Positions 17,130 to 27,029 are shown, numbered from the stretch's first letter. The stretch is 64,000 nt of DNA from Helicobacter ibis (GCF_027859255.1 NZ_JAQHXR010000001.1:248001-312000), one strand, 5' to 3'. Numbers and translations: made by a program. Notes: generated from the letters alone by a model not told the origin.

Positions 17130-19331
17130 GTGAAAAATTTAATAATAGTTGAATCTCCAACAAAAGCAAAAACAATTAAGCAGTTTTTGGGCAAAGATTA
17201 TGAGGTTATTGCTTCAAAAGGGCATATTAGGGATTTGCCAAAAAGAACGATGGGAATTAAATATGAAGCAGGAGAGTTTATACCTGAATATACCATTGAT
17301 AGCGACCATAAAAGCATAGTTGATGAGCTAATAAAGCTAACTAAAAAATCTAAAGCAGTCTATATCGCAACTGATGAGGATAGAGAAGGTGAAGCAATAG
17401 GCTATCATATAGCAGTTGCAATAGGTAAGAAGCCAGATTTATTGCCTAGAATCGTATTTCACGAGATTACAAAAAGTGCTATTTTAGATTCATTAAAGTC
17501 TCCTAGACATATAGATATGGATAAAGTTAATGCACAACAAGCAAGAAGGCTCTTAGATAGGCTTGTGGGATATAATTTAAGCCCACTTATCTCAAGCAAG
17601 ATTCAAAGAGGATTAAGTGCTGGTAGGGTGCAAAGTAGTGCATTAAAAATAATAGTAGATAGAGAAAAAGAAATACTAAATTTTAAGCCAATAACATACT
17701 ATACAATTGATACTATAATGTTGCCAAGCACACCCTTTGAGCTAGTAGAATATAATGGAGAAAAGATTCAAAAGCTATCTTTGCAAGATAAAAAAGAGGC
17801 TAATTGCATTGTAGAATCCATAAAAAATTCAAAGTTTAGCATTATAAATATAGAAAACAAAAAGAAAAAATCCGCAACTCCACCGCCTTTTATGACTTCT
17901 ACTTTGCAACAAAGTGCAAGTTCTATTTTGGGATTCTCACCATCTCGCACAATGCAGAATGCACAGAGATTGTATGAGGGGGTTATGACGCACAAGGGGA
18001 CCATGGGCGTTATTACTTATATGAGAACAGATAGTCTAAATATAGCTAAAGTAGCACAAGATGAGGCTAGAAGCTTGATTAAAAAGCAATATGGAGATAA
18101 ATATGTCCCTCAAAAGCCAAAAATATATACCACAAAAAGCAAAGGAGCACAAGAAGCACACGAGGCGATTCGTCCGACATTACTTGAATTTACACCAGAA
18201 ATAGCAACACAATATTTAAAGAATGATGAATTAAGATTGTATAGTTTGATTTATAAGAGATTCTTGGCTTCTCAAATGACTGATGCAGAATTTGATTCTC
18301 AAAATATTTTTATTGCAAGTGATAATGCAAAGCTTAAAGCAAGTGGTAGGAAGTTGGTTTTTGATGGCTTTTATAAGGTGCTTGGCAATGAAGATAAGGA
18401 TAATATCTTGCCAAATTTCAAAGTTGGTGAGATATTAGAGTTAAAAGAGTGCAAAGCAGTTAAGCATGAAACAGAACCTCCTGCTAGATTTTCAGAAGCA
18501 AGTATGATAAAAACCCTAGAATCTTTAGGTATAGGTCGCCCAAGCACATATGCACCTACTATTACTCTACTAAGCAATAGAGATTATATAAGCATAGAAA
18601 AAAAGCAAATAAAACCACAAGAGATAGCATTTAAGGTAGTCGAGCTACTAGAAGAGCATTTTTTCGAGATTGTAGATTCTAAATTTACTGCTAATTTAGA
18701 AGAAAAGTTAGATGATATAGCAGATGGTAAACAAGATTGGCAAGAATTATTATGTAGATTCTATGAGCCATTTATAGATAAGATAAAATCAGGCAAAACA
18801 AGTATAAAAAGTCAAAAATTAGCACTGCCAACTGGTGAGGAATGCCCAATGTGTGGTAAGGAGCTAGTTAAAAGAAGTAGTAGATATGGAGAGTTTGTAG
18901 GTTGTAGCGGATATCCAAAGTGCAAGTTTATCAAAAAGGAAGAAAAACAAGAAACTGCAAAAGAAGTAGAAAGCTTTGGCGAGTGCGAAAAATGCGGACT
19001 TCCTATGATTAAGAAAGTTGGTAGAAATGGTGAGTTTATCGCATGTAGTGGATATCCTAAATGCAAAAATACAAAAACACTAACAAAGCAAGAATCTTTG
19101 GATATCAAATGCCCTAAATGTGGTGGTGAAATATTACAAAGAAGAAGCAAGAGAGGAATGTTTTATGGTTGTGCAAATTACCCTAAATGCGACTTTATTT
19201 CAAACTTTAAGCCAACTAATAAAAAATGTCCAAAGTGCGACTTTTTAATGGCTAGTAGGACATATAGGGGCAAGGAAGTGTATGAATGTATATCATGTAA
19301 GGAAAGAATAATAAAGGAAGAAAATGACTAA
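17130..19331 (+). CDS. topA: DNA topoisomerase I
   Basis: Type IA topoisomerase that relaxes negative supercoils, 733 residues. The TOPRIM domain opens with IVESPTKAKTIKQFLG and carries ATDEDREGEAIGYH; the active-site Tyr is in GVITYMRTDS near residue 297; AHEAIRPT follows. The C-terminus has four CxxC-type zinc ribbons (for example CPMCGKELV, CEKCGLPM, CPKCGGEI, CPKCDFLM) between about residues 565 and 725. GTG at 17130 follows GGAAG and gives the standard start KNLIIVESPTKAK. It marks the end of the glycan locus and the start of housekeeping genes. Confidence 0.95.
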   Translation: MKNLIIVESPTKAKTIKQFLGKDYEVIASKGHIRDLPKRTMGIKYEAGEFIPEYTIDSDHKSIVDELIKLTKKSKAVYIATDEDREGEAIGYHIAVAIGKKPDLLPRIVFHEITKSAILDSLKSPRHIDMDKVNAQQARRLLDRLVGYNLSPLISSKIQRGLSAGRVQSSALKIIVDREKEILNFKPITYYTIDTIMLPSTPFELVEYNGEKIQKLSLQDKKEANCIVESIKNSKFSIINIENKKKKSATPPPFMTSTLQQSASSILGFSPSRTMQNAQRLYEGVMTHKGTMGVITYMRTDSLNIAKVAQDEARSLIKKQYGDKYVPQKPKIYTTKSKGAQEAHEAIRPTLLEFTPEIATQYLKNDELRLYSLIYKRFLASQMTDAEFDSQNIFIASDNAKLKASGRKLVFDGFYKVLGNEDKDNILPNFKVGEILELKECKAVKHETEPPARFSEASMIKTLESLGIGRPSTYAPTITLLSNRDYISIEKKQIKPQEIAFKVVELLEEHFFEIVDSKFTANLEEKLDDIADGKQDWQELLCRFYEPFIDKIKSGKTSIKSQKLALPTGEECPMCGKELVKRSSRYGEFVGCSGYPKCKFIKKEEKQETAKEVESFGECEKCGLPMIKKVGRNGEFIACSGYPKCKNTKTLTKQESLDIKCPKCGGEILQRRSKRGMFYGCANYPKCDFISNFKPTNKKCPKCDFLMASRTYRGKEVYECISCKERIIKEEND

Positions 19332-19728
19332 TGAAATTTTAGAATTTTTGGATAAATATCCTACATTTTTAGCAACTCTTGGAACATGCGGGAATCCTAG
19401 GGTAAGACCTTTTCACTCTCCATTATATATGGATAATAAATTATATTTCTGTACTGCAAAGGATAAGAATCTATATAAGCATATAAGCAATCATAGTGGC
19501 ATTGAGCTATCATCTTGCAATAATGATGGGAGTGCATGGCTTAGAATAAGAGGTAATGCAAAATTTAGTGATGATTTAAAAGTAAAAGAGGCCATGTTTA
19601 ATAAATATGAGTTGGTAAAGAATATATACAAAGATATTCATAATCCTAATTTTGCTGTATTTTATTTAGAAAATATTAGTGTGAATCTTAGGGATTTTAA
19701 TGGTAAAAATGAGCTAATAAAGGAATAG
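19324..19728 (+). CDS. pyridoxamine-5'-phosphate-oxidase-like flavin/heme-binding split-barrel protein
   Basis: 134 residues with the PNPOx-like split-barrel pattern FLATLGTCGNPRVRPFHSPL, LYFCTAKDKNLYKHI and a core strand IELSSCNNDGSAWLRIRGNAKF. Such proteins typically bind FMN or F420-like cofactors and reduce small molecules; the actual substrate is unknown. It overlaps the 3' end of topA by 8 bases and ends one base before bioB, so all three are probably co-transcribed. Confidence 0.7.
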   Translation: MTNEILEFLDKYPTFLATLGTCGNPRVRPFHSPLYMDNKLYFCTAKDKNLYKHISNHSGIELSSCNNDGSAWLRIRGNAKFSDDLKVKEAMFNKYELVKNIYKDIHNPNFAVFYLENISVNLRDFNGKNELIKE

Positions 19729-19729
19729 T

Positions 19730-20569
19730 ATGAAAGATATTTTTTTATGCACAATATCAAATGTTTCTAGTGGGTCTTGTGCTGAAGATTGCGCGTATTG
19801 CACACAGAGTGCTAAATTTAACGCTGATATAGATAGATATAAATTAAAACCATTGGAGCAAATATTGCATGAAGCAAAGGTTGCTAGTGAAAATGGTGCT
19901 TTGGGATTCTGCCTTGTAACTAGTGGTAGAAATTTAGATGATAAAAGGGTGGAATATATAAGCAAGGTTGCAAGGGCAATTTTGGATTCTGGGCTACATT
20001 TACACCTAATTGGCTGTAATGGAATTGCTACTAAAGAAGCATTAAAAGAGCTAAAAGATTCTGGCATTGCAAGCTATAATCATAACCTTGAGGCTTCTAA
20101 GGGATTTTTCCCAAATATATGCACAACTCATAGCTGGGAAGAAAGATATGAAACTTGTGAGAATGCATTAGAAGTTGGGCTTGGGTTATGCAGTGGTGGA
20201 ATTTTTGGAATGGGAGAAACTTGGCAGGATAGAACGGATTTATTGTATGCTTTGCAAACCTTAAATCCACATAGCTCTCCTGTGAATTTCTTTATGCCAA
20301 ATGGTGCATTGCCATTAAGCAAGGAGATTTTGAGTAGACAAGAGGCATTGGAGTGTGTTAGATTAGCTAGGGAATACTTACCAAATGCTAGACTTATGAT
20401 AGCTGGTGGGAGGGAGCTTGTCTTTGGAGATAATCAAAAAGAATTATTTGAATGTGGCATAAATGCTGTTGTGCTTGGTGATTATCTAACAACTAAGGGA
20501 AATACTCCAAAAGATGAGGTAGAGAGAATCAAAAGTTATGGATATAGTATTGCAACTAGTTGCGAGTGA
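19730..20569 (+). CDS. bioB: biotin synthase
   Basis: Radical-SAM enzyme inserting sulfur into dethiobiotin, the last step of biotin synthesis. 279 residues, the short form usual in this phylum. The SAM-cluster motif is CAEDCAYCTQ at residues 18-27; YNHNLEAS, GIFGMGETWQDR and the late AGGREL (with the Arg/Asp-rich 2Fe-2S region) are all recognisable. The start ATG follows a GGAAT. No other bio genes are in the window. Confidence 0.9.
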   Translation: MKDIFLCTISNVSSGSCAEDCAYCTQSAKFNADIDRYKLKPLEQILHEAKVASENGALGFCLVTSGRNLDDKRVEYISKVARAILDSGLHLHLIGCNGIATKEALKELKDSGIASYNHNLEASKGFFPNICTTHSWEERYETCENALEVGLGLCSGGIFGMGETWQDRTDLLYALQTLNPHSSPVNFFMPNGALPLSKEILSRQEALECVRLAREYLPNARLMIAGGRELVFGDNQKELFECGINAVVLGDYLTTKGNTPKDEVERIKSYGYSIATSCE

Positions 20570-20572
20570 TTT

Positions 20573-21403
20573 ATGGAAGTTGTAATTGATATAAAAAGTA
20601 AAATTTATCTGTTATTGCGATATTTGTATGCGTTTTTAAGGGGAGATTTGCTGTATTTTGCAGCAAGTCTTAGTTTTTATACTATTTTTGCCCTATTGCC
20701 AATGCTTTTAATAGTTTTTTCAATAGTTGCTTCATTGCCTGAATTTAGCAAGTATTTAGAGCATTTTAAAAATTTAGTTGTTACAAATTTTATACCTACT
20801 CATTCTGATGTATTTTTAGGATATATTGATAGTTTTTTAAAAAACTCGTTGAAGCTTGGTGGAATGGGGCTTTTGTATGCATTTATAACTTCAATTTTAT
20901 TTTTTAGAAACTATCAATTTATAGCTTCTAAGATTTTTCATTCTAATGCTAGAGGCTTTTGGGATTCATTGTCTGTGTATTGGACTTGTATGACGCTTTT
21001 TCCTATTGGTATTTTATTTTCTATGTATTTTAGTGCTAAGGCTTATATTTATTTAGATTCTCTTGGATATACGAAATTATTTAGTTTTTTATACACATTG
21101 CTTCCATATTTTATTACTTGGATTTTATTTTTTATTTTGTTTAAGATTTCTGCAAACACCAAAATTAGCACGAAAAATACAATTACAAGCTCTCTTGTTA
21201 CTGCAGTTTTATGGTCATTGTGTAAGCATGGCTTTGTGTATTATGTGTTTTATAACAAAGCATATTTAACTCTTTATGGTTCTTTTAGTATAGTGCTTTT
21301 TTTGTTTATTTGGGTTTATCTTTCATGGACTATTTTGTTGTTTGGAATGGGGCTTAGCAGAGGAATTAACGAAGTATTTATAAAAGAAATGGAAGATACA
21401 TAA
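20573..21403 (+). CDS. YihY/BrkB-family inner-membrane protein
   Basis: 276 residues with about six predicted membrane segments and the family's N-terminal signature GDLLYFAASLSFYTIFALLPMLL. Formerly misnamed ribonuclease BN. Function is not established; transport or virulence-related roles are proposed for the family. It starts 3 bases after bioB. Confidence 0.8.
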   Translation: MEVVIDIKSKIYLLLRYLYAFLRGDLLYFAASLSFYTIFALLPMLLIVFSIVASLPEFSKYLEHFKNLVVTNFIPTHSDVFLGYIDSFLKNSLKLGGMGLLYAFITSILFFRNYQFIASKIFHSNARGFWDSLSVYWTCMTLFPIGILFSMYFSAKAYIYLDSLGYTKLFSFLYTLLPYFITWILFFILFKISANTKISTKNTITSSLVTAVLWSLCKHGFVYYVFYNKAYLTLYGSFSIVLFLFIWVYLSWTILLFGMGLSRGINEVFIKEMEDT

Positions 21404-21413
21404 AAAAGTGTGT

Positions 21414-21419
21414 TAAAAT
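21414..21419 (+). promoter_or_regulatory. -10-like box (TAAAAT) upstream of the CorC-like gene
   Basis: TAAAAT in the 55-base gap between the YihY-like and CorC-like genes, followed by AAGGAG before the TTG start at 21459. Confidence 0.4.
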
Positions 21420-21458
21420 AGTGCATATTACATTTTACTTTTTTAAAAGGAGTCATTT

Positions 21459-22778
21459 TTGGAACCCCAGTCGGTTATTTTGTCTATACTTGCTTTATTT
21501 CTTGTTCTTCTTAATGGTTTTTTTGTTCTTTCTGAATTTGCTATTGTTAAAATTAGACGCTCTAGATTAGAGGAGCTTGTTAAGCGTGATGTATCTGGTG
21601 CTAAGTTGGCTTTGAAAATTACAGGAAAATTAGATTCTTATCTTTCTGCTACACAACTTGGAATTACTCTTTCATCTTTGGGGCTTGGTTGGATTGGTGA
21701 GCCTGCCATTGCTAGGTTACTTGAAACACCTTTTAAATATTTTATTAGTGATAATCTTGTGTTATTGCATTCTGTTAGTTTTGTAATTGCATTTAGCTTT
21801 ATAACGCTATTGCATGTTGTAGTGGGTGAAATTGTTCCAAAATCCATAGCTATAGCAAAGGCTGAAAAATGCACACTTATAATAGCTAGACCATTGCATT
21901 TGTTTTGGTTGTTGTTTTTTCCTCTAATTAAAATATTTGATTTTTTAGCCATTTTTATATTGCATAGAATGAATATAAAACCAGCTAGTGAAGGTGAAGA
22001 GAGTGTTCATTCTGAAGAAGAGTTAAAGATTATTGTAGGCGAATCCCTTAAAGGTGGTTATTTAGACACAATAGAAAATGAAATAATACAAAATGCAGTT
22101 AGTTTCTCTGATACTATAGCTAGAGAGATAATGACGCCTAGAAAAGATATGATATGTCTGTATGATGATAATAGCTATGAAGAAAATATGCATATAGTAA
22201 CATCAACAAAGCATACAAGATACCCATATTGCAAAGATGGTAAGGATAATATAATTGGCATGATTCATTTGCGTGATTTATTGGAAACTATGCTTTCTTC
22301 AAATCCTTCAGAAGAACTAGAAAAATTAGTACGAGAGATAATAATTGTGCCAGAGAGTGCTTCTATATCGAATATTCTTACACAGATGAAGCGAAGACAG
22401 ATTCATACTGCACTTGTAGTTGATGAGTATGGTGGGACTGCTGGACTTTTAACTATGGAGGATATACTAGAGGAAGTTATTGGTGATATATCAGATGAGC
22501 ATGATGAAAAAAATGATGACTATCATAAGATAGATGAAGATTGTTATTCTTTTGATGGTATGCTTGATTTAGAGAGGGTTGCTGATGTAATTGGTATCTC
22601 TTTTGAAGATACAGAGCAAGTAACAATTGGTGGTTATGTATTTAATTTGCTAGAGAGAATGCCAGTTGTTGGTGATATTATCGATGATGAATATTGCACT
22701 TATGAAGTATTAGCAACTGAAGGTGCAAGAATAGTAAGGATTAAAGCACAGAAAAAACCTTATGCAGAATCTTTATAA
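21459..22778 (+). CDS. CNNM/CorC-family membrane protein with CBS domains (hemolysin-like)
   Basis: 439 residues: an N-terminal DUF21/CNNM membrane domain with about four helices (NGFFVLSEFAIVKIRRSRLEEL and LGWIGEPAIARLLE are family marks), two CBS domains (MTPRKDMICL onward to MTMEDILEEVIGD) and a C-terminal CorC_HlyC domain (SFDGMLDLERVADVIG). Members are implicated in Mg2+/Co2+ transport or efflux. The start is TTG at 21459, about eight bases after AAGGAG. Confidence 0.85.
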   Translation: MEPQSVILSILALFLVLLNGFFVLSEFAIVKIRRSRLEELVKRDVSGAKLALKITGKLDSYLSATQLGITLSSLGLGWIGEPAIARLLETPFKYFISDNLVLLHSVSFVIAFSFITLLHVVVGEIVPKSIAIAKAEKCTLIIARPLHLFWLLFFPLIKIFDFLAIFILHRMNIKPASEGEESVHSEEELKIIVGESLKGGYLDTIENEIIQNAVSFSDTIAREIMTPRKDMICLYDDNSYEENMHIVTSTKHTRYPYCKDGKDNIIGMIHLRDLLETMLSSNPSEELEKLVREIIIVPESASISNILTQMKRRQIHTALVVDEYGGTAGLLTMEDILEEVIGDISDEHDEKNDDYHKIDEDCYSFDGMLDLERVADVIGISFEDTEQVTIGGYVFNLLERMPVVGDIIDDEYCTYEVLATEGARIVRIKAQKKPYAESL

Positions 22779-22792
22779 AATAGGAGAATATT

Positions 22793-23287
22793 ATGGAGTT
22801 TGTGGCAATTTTAATGGGAAGCAAGAGTGATTATAATGTTATGAGCGAGTGTGTGTCTGTGTTAAAGAAATTTGATGTTCCTTATGAGGTGATTATTAGC
22901 TCTGCACACAGAAGTCCACAAAGGACAAAGGATTATATCAAAAGTGCTGAAGAAAAGGGTGCTAAGGTATTTATCGCAGCTGCTGGAATGGCAGCACATC
23001 TAGCAGGAGCAGTAGCTTCAATGACTACAAAGCCTGTAATAGGTGTCCCTCTAAAGGGAGGTGCATTGGATGGATTAGATTCTTTGCTTTCAACTGTTCA
23101 AATGCCTTCTGGTATGCCAGTTGGGACTGTTGCATTAGGTAAAACTGGTGCTGTCAATAGTGCTTATCTAGCTATGCAAATTTTAGCATTGAGTAATTCT
23201 GAGCTAGAAGGTAAATTAAGAGAAGATAGAGTTATGAAAGCTAAAAATGTAGAATTAGATTCTAGTGATATTGAAGTAATTTTATAG
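22793..23287 (+). CDS. purE: N5-carboxyaminoimidazole ribonucleotide mutase
   Basis: Purine biosynthesis enzyme interconverting N5-CAIR and CAIR. 164 residues, with the PurE signatures LMGSKSDYNVM, SAHRSPQRT, AAAGMAAHLAGAVAS and a VQMPSGMPVGTVA loop. This is a class I (short) PurE, so PurK would be expected elsewhere. An AGGAG precedes the ATG. Confidence 0.95.
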   Translation: MEFVAILMGSKSDYNVMSECVSVLKKFDVPYEVIISSAHRSPQRTKDYIKSAEEKGAKVFIAAAGMAAHLAGAVASMTTKPVIGVPLKGGALDGLDSLLSTVQMPSGMPVGTVALGKTGAVNSAYLAMQILALSNSELEGKLREDRVMKAKNVELDSSDIEVIL

Positions 23288-23295
23288 GGATCATT

Positions 23296-23784
23296 ATGGA
23301 ATCTTGGGTAGTAATTGATGAGTTTGTTCAAATTTCTAAATTAGAAAAAGAAAAAGTGCTAAAGATGGTCTCAAATGGTGAGCTAAAGGGTATGCAAAAA
23401 GATGGCAAATTCTACATAGATGCAAGCAGTAGTGCAAAGGCTGTTGTGGTTAGTAGTGGTAATGCAGTAATGGTTGATAGCTCATCTCAAGGATCTTCTG
23501 TTGATAGTGAATTTGTAGAAAAAACAATAGGGACAATTTTAAGTTTGCATGAAAAAGTGATGACCTCAAAAGAAGAGACAATAAGTAGCATAAAAAGTGA
23601 GAATCAATTTCTAAAAGACGCATTATTTAATACTCAAGAGGTATATGAAGACGATAAAAAGACAATAGCACTCTTAAGAGAGCAGTTAAGAGTAGCACAA
23701 GAGGAAATTGAATTTCTAAAAAGAAAGTATAAAATGATGTGGGGTAAGGTTGTAAATCCACAAGAAAATAAAGAACAAGAATAA
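23296..23784 (+). CDS. coiled-coil protein with N-terminal excisionase-like helix-turn-helix (DUF3972-like)
   Basis: 162 residues. The first 50 residues (VVIDEFVQISKLEKEKVLKMVSNGEL) look like a MerR/excisionase-type helix-turn-helix; residues 70-150 are a long charged coiled coil (SSIKSENQFLKDAL, LREQLRVAQEEIEFLKRKY). I think it is of the DUF3972 group found in Helicobacter and Campylobacter, but I am not certain. It sits 8 bases after purE and before the DUF89 gene. Possibly a DNA-binding or scaffold protein. Confidence 0.6.
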   Translation: MESWVVIDEFVQISKLEKEKVLKMVSNGELKGMQKDGKFYIDASSSAKAVVVSSGNAVMVDSSSQGSSVDSEFVEKTIGTILSLHEKVMTSKEETISSIKSENQFLKDALFNTQEVYEDDKKTIALLREQLRVAQEEIEFLKRKYKMMWGKVVNPQENKEQE

Positions 23785-23799
23785 TTGTAAGGATATATT

Positions 23800-24738
23800 A
23801 TAAAGTTACAAAAAGAATGTTTGGAATGTCTAAAGCAACAGGTAAGTTCATCTGCTAAATTAGCACAAAGCAATAATTGTGATATTGCAATAAAAGAGGC
23901 TAATGATTTTTTAGAGGGCGATTTAAGGACTAAATTAGAACATTTTTTTAAGGATTCTAATTTAAAAAAAGACTTTGAGATTCCTCCTACTTTGGTGGCT
24001 ATGCCTATATATTCTGCTTTGGCAAAGAATTTAAATAATGATGATATATATCACACTATAAAAAAAGATAGCATACAAAAAGCACGAAAAATAAAGGAAT
24101 TTCTAAAGAAAGAAATAGATATACAAGATGAAGAATCTTTACTTAAGTTTGGTATTTATTGTGCTGCGCTTGGTAATGTGATTGATTATGGAGCACAATT
24201 GAAGTTTGATTTAGAAAAAGAAAAAGATTCTTTATTTAATATGCAGTTTAAATATTTTGATATTGAATCTTTTCAAGAGAAATTAATGTATGCTAAAAAT
24301 TTGCTGTATATAGGTGATAATGCTGGTGAAAATGAGCTTGATGAGATTTTGATTGAAGTTTTACAGTGCTTAAATCCAAAGCTAGCAATCACATATTTTA
24401 CAAGAGGACAAAGTATAATAAATGATATTACAATACAAGATTTAAAGAAAAGTAATTCAAATTTATTTAATATGTGTGATGTGGTGGATAGTGGTATTGG
24501 CACACCAGGATTCATACCTGATTTATCAAGTGCTAAAGCTTATGAAATATACAATACAGCAGATTTGATTCTATCAAAAGGTATGGGGAATTTTGAATCT
24601 TTGGAATCTTTCAAAAATCCAAAGATATTTTTTTTATTCAAAGTTAAATGTAGCGTGGTTAGCGATTATTTAAACGCAGATATTGGTAGTTTTGTATTTT
24701 TAGATTCTAGTAAATATAGGGGAAGCTATGTTGATTAA
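23800..24738 (+). CDS. DUF89/ARMT1-family metal-dependent phosphatase-like protein, non-AUG start
   Basis: About 312 residues of the damage-control phosphatase (DUF89) family. Family marks are the N-terminal ECLECLKQQ cysteine pair, YIGDNAGENELDEI, TRGQSIINDIT, DVVDSGIGTPGF and KGMGNFESL. There is no ATG or GTG in frame after the stop at 23788. A TTG at 23821 would cut off the first Cys of the CxxC motif. AAGGA at 23789-23793 sits six bases before an ATA (23800) and three before an ATT (23797), so initiation at one of these rare codons is possible. Substrates in this family are phosphorylated metabolites; none is assigned here. Confidence 0.65.
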   Translation: MKLQKECLECLKQQVSSSAKLAQSNNCDIAIKEANDFLEGDLRTKLEHFFKDSNLKKDFEIPPTLVAMPIYSALAKNLNNDDIYHTIKKDSIQKARKIKEFLKKEIDIQDEESLLKFGIYCAALGNVIDYGAQLKFDLEKEKDSLFNMQFKYFDIESFQEKLMYAKNLLYIGDNAGENELDEILIEVLQCLNPKLAITYFTRGQSIINDITIQDLKKSNSNLFNMCDVVDSGIGTPGFIPDLSSAKAYEIYNTADLILSKGMGNFESLESFKNPKIFFLFKVKCSVVSDYLNADIGSFVFLDSSKYRGSYVD

Positions 24739-26029
24739 TGCGACTATTTTTTCTATTTTGATTATGAGTATTTTATGTTTGTGTAGGTTAAATGTTTTAT
24801 TGGCTATTTTGGTCTCTGCATTGGTTGCTGGATTTGTGTCTGGGCTTGGGTTTGATAGAAGTATAGAGCTTTTGATATCTGGTATGGCAGGCAATTTGGA
24901 GACAGCATTAAGTTATATTTTGCTTGGCGCCATTGCATCTGCTATTGCTAGAAGTAATTTAACGCCTATTTTGGTATTTAATATTGCAAAGTTTATACAA
25001 AACAAAAGAGCAATGTTTTGTTTGTCATTAGCTTTTTTTGCTTGTTTTTCGCAGAATCTAATTCCTGTGCATATAGCATTTATACCTATTTTAATACCTC
25101 CACTTTTACCATTGATGAATAAGCTAAAAATAGACAGAAGAGCTGTTGCTTGTGCATTGACATTTGGGCTTAAGGCACCTTATGTAAGTTTGGGGATAGG
25201 ATTTGGACTTATATATCATACAATTCTTAGAGATCAGCTAGTGCAAAATGGTATCAATGTAACATTAAGCGATATACAAAGCGTTATGTGGATTGGTGGA
25301 GCTAGTATGCTTTGTGGTTTATTATTGGCAATTTTTGTTTTTTATAGGAAGCCTAGAGAGTATAGGGAGGATTTTGCTACTAGTCATAATTTGGATTCTA
25401 TAAAAGATATTACAATGACAAGAGGGGATTATGGAGTGCTAATAGGGACTATAGTTGCATTTTGTGTACAGCTTTATATGTCCTCATTGCCTCTTGGTGG
25501 AATTGCTGGATTGATTGTTATGATAGCACTTGGTGGAATTAAATGGAATGATATTGATTTAGTTATGGAGAATGGCTTTAAAATGATGGCTTTTATTGCC
25601 TTTGTAATGCTTGTAGCGGCTGGGTTTGCAAATGTTTTAAAAGAGACTGGTTCGATAGAGAGTTTGGTTGATTTTGTATCTGGTGTTGCAGGTGGTAAGC
25701 TAGGTGGAATCTTAATTATGCTTCTTGTTGGACTTTTAATTACTATGGGAATTGGAACATCATTTGGTACTATACCTATAATAGCGGCTATTTATTGTCC
25801 TTTAGCTTTGAATCTTGGCTTTGATGCAAAGGCTATTATCTTGCTTGTAGGTATTGCAGGTGCATTAGGAGATGCAGGTAGTCCTGCATCTGATAGCACA
25901 TTAGGACCTACTTCTGGGTTGAATGCGGATGGAGAGCATGATCATATTTGGGATACTTGTGTGCCTACATTTTTAATGTATAACATTCCACTAATTATTG
26001 GTGCTAGTATTGGTGCCATGGTATTATAG
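24728..26029 (+). CDS. Na+/H+ antiporter family (NhaC-like) membrane protein
   Basis: 433 residues with about 11-12 hydrophobic segments. Marks are FSQNLIPVHIAFIPILIPPLLP, KAPYVSLGIGFG, the conserved GIGTSFGTIPIIAAI and AGALGDAGSPASDSTLGPTSGLN, as in NhaC-like antiporters of Helicobacter (HP0946-type). It overlaps the preceding DUF89 gene by 11 bases. Ion specificity cannot be read. Confidence 0.75.
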   Translation: MLINATIFSILIMSILCLCRLNVLLAILVSALVAGFVSGLGFDRSIELLISGMAGNLETALSYILLGAIASAIARSNLTPILVFNIAKFIQNKRAMFCLSLAFFACFSQNLIPVHIAFIPILIPPLLPLMNKLKIDRRAVACALTFGLKAPYVSLGIGFGLIYHTILRDQLVQNGINVTLSDIQSVMWIGGASMLCGLLLAIFVFYRKPREYREDFATSHNLDSIKDITMTRGDYGVLIGTIVAFCVQLYMSSLPLGGIAGLIVMIALGGIKWNDIDLVMENGFKMMAFIAFVMLVAAGFANVLKETGSIESLVDFVSGVAGGKLGGILIMLLVGLLITMGIGTSFGTIPIIAAIYCPLALNLGFDAKAIILLVGIAGALGDAGSPASDSTLGPTSGLNADGEHDHIWDTCVPTFLMYNIPLIIGASIGAMVL

Positions 26030-26037
26030 GAGCTTTT

Positions 26038-26979
26038 ATGGATTATAGAGATATCGCTTGTGAGGTATTTAGTATCGAATCTGATTCAATATTGAATCTA
26101 AAAAATAATTTAACAGATGATTTTAATGAAATTATAAAGCTTATTTTATACATTAAAGGTAGGCTTATAGTTAGTGGAATGGGAAAATCAGGACATATAG
26201 GTGCAAAAATAGCTGCAACCCTTGCTAGCACAGGCACTCCTAGTTTCTTTTTGCATCCTGCAGAAGCGTTGCATGGGGATTTAGGAATGATTACTAAAGA
26301 TGATGTTGTTTTGGCAATTTCAAATTCTGGCGAGAGTGAGGAAGTCTTAAGAATTATTCCAAGTATAAAACACAGAAAGATTCCAATAATTGCAATGAGT
26401 GGAAATAAGAACTCAACACTAGTTAGAGAAAGTCAATACTTCTTGGATATAAGTATCAAAAAGGAAGCTTGTCCATTGCAACTTGCACCAACTTCATCTA
26501 CTACTGCTACTTTGGCTATGGGAGATGCTATCTCTGTAGCACTTATGAATGCTAGAGGTTTTAAGAGTGAGGATTTTGCTATGTTTCACCCGGGCGGTAG
26601 TTTAGGTAGGAAGTTATTAACAAAGGTTAAGGATATTATGTGTGTTAATAATCTGCCTATAGTATCTAGTGAGACTAATTTTAAAGACTTAATAGAATGT
26701 ATGACAAGTGGTAAGCTTGGAATGTGTCTAGTATGTGATAATGGTAGCTTATCTGGAATTATTACAGATGGAGATTTAAGAAGAGCACTTAAGAGTGGTA
26801 ACTTTGAATGTATGGCTAAAGATATAATGACTAATACTCCAAAGACAATCAATGAAAATTCAAAAGCCTCTGAAGCTGAAGAGATTATGCTTAAATATAA
26901 AATTAAAGAACTTGTAGTTTTGGACCATAATAAAAATATAACAGGAATTATTCAATTATATGATGTAGGCAATATCTGA
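26038..26979 (+). CDS. kdsD: arabinose-5-phosphate isomerase
   Basis: KpsF/GutQ/KdsD family; interconverts ribulose 5-phosphate and arabinose 5-phosphate, the first step of Kdo synthesis for lipopolysaccharide. 313 residues: an SIS domain (SGMGKSGHIGAKIAATLASTG, NSGESEEVL and the PTSSTTATLAMGDA loop) followed by two CBS domains (VKDIMC and AKDIMT starts). An AGGAG is placed 7 bases before the ATG. It may also be a capsule-specific KpsF paralogue. Confidence 0.9.
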   Translation: MDYRDIACEVFSIESDSILNLKNNLTDDFNEIIKLILYIKGRLIVSGMGKSGHIGAKIAATLASTGTPSFFLHPAEALHGDLGMITKDDVVLAISNSGESEEVLRIIPSIKHRKIPIIAMSGNKNSTLVRESQYFLDISIKKEACPLQLAPTSSTTATLAMGDAISVALMNARGFKSEDFAMFHPGGSLGRKLLTKVKDIMCVNNLPIVSSETNFKDLIECMTSGKLGMCLVCDNGSLSGIITDGDLRRALKSGNFECMAKDIMTNTPKTINENSKASEAEEIMLKYKIKELVVLDHNKNITGIIQLYDVGNI

Positions 26980-27029
26980 AGTTAGCATTTTACGCTATCT
27001 TTTAAGTTTTTGGTTATTTTATTTGTTGT

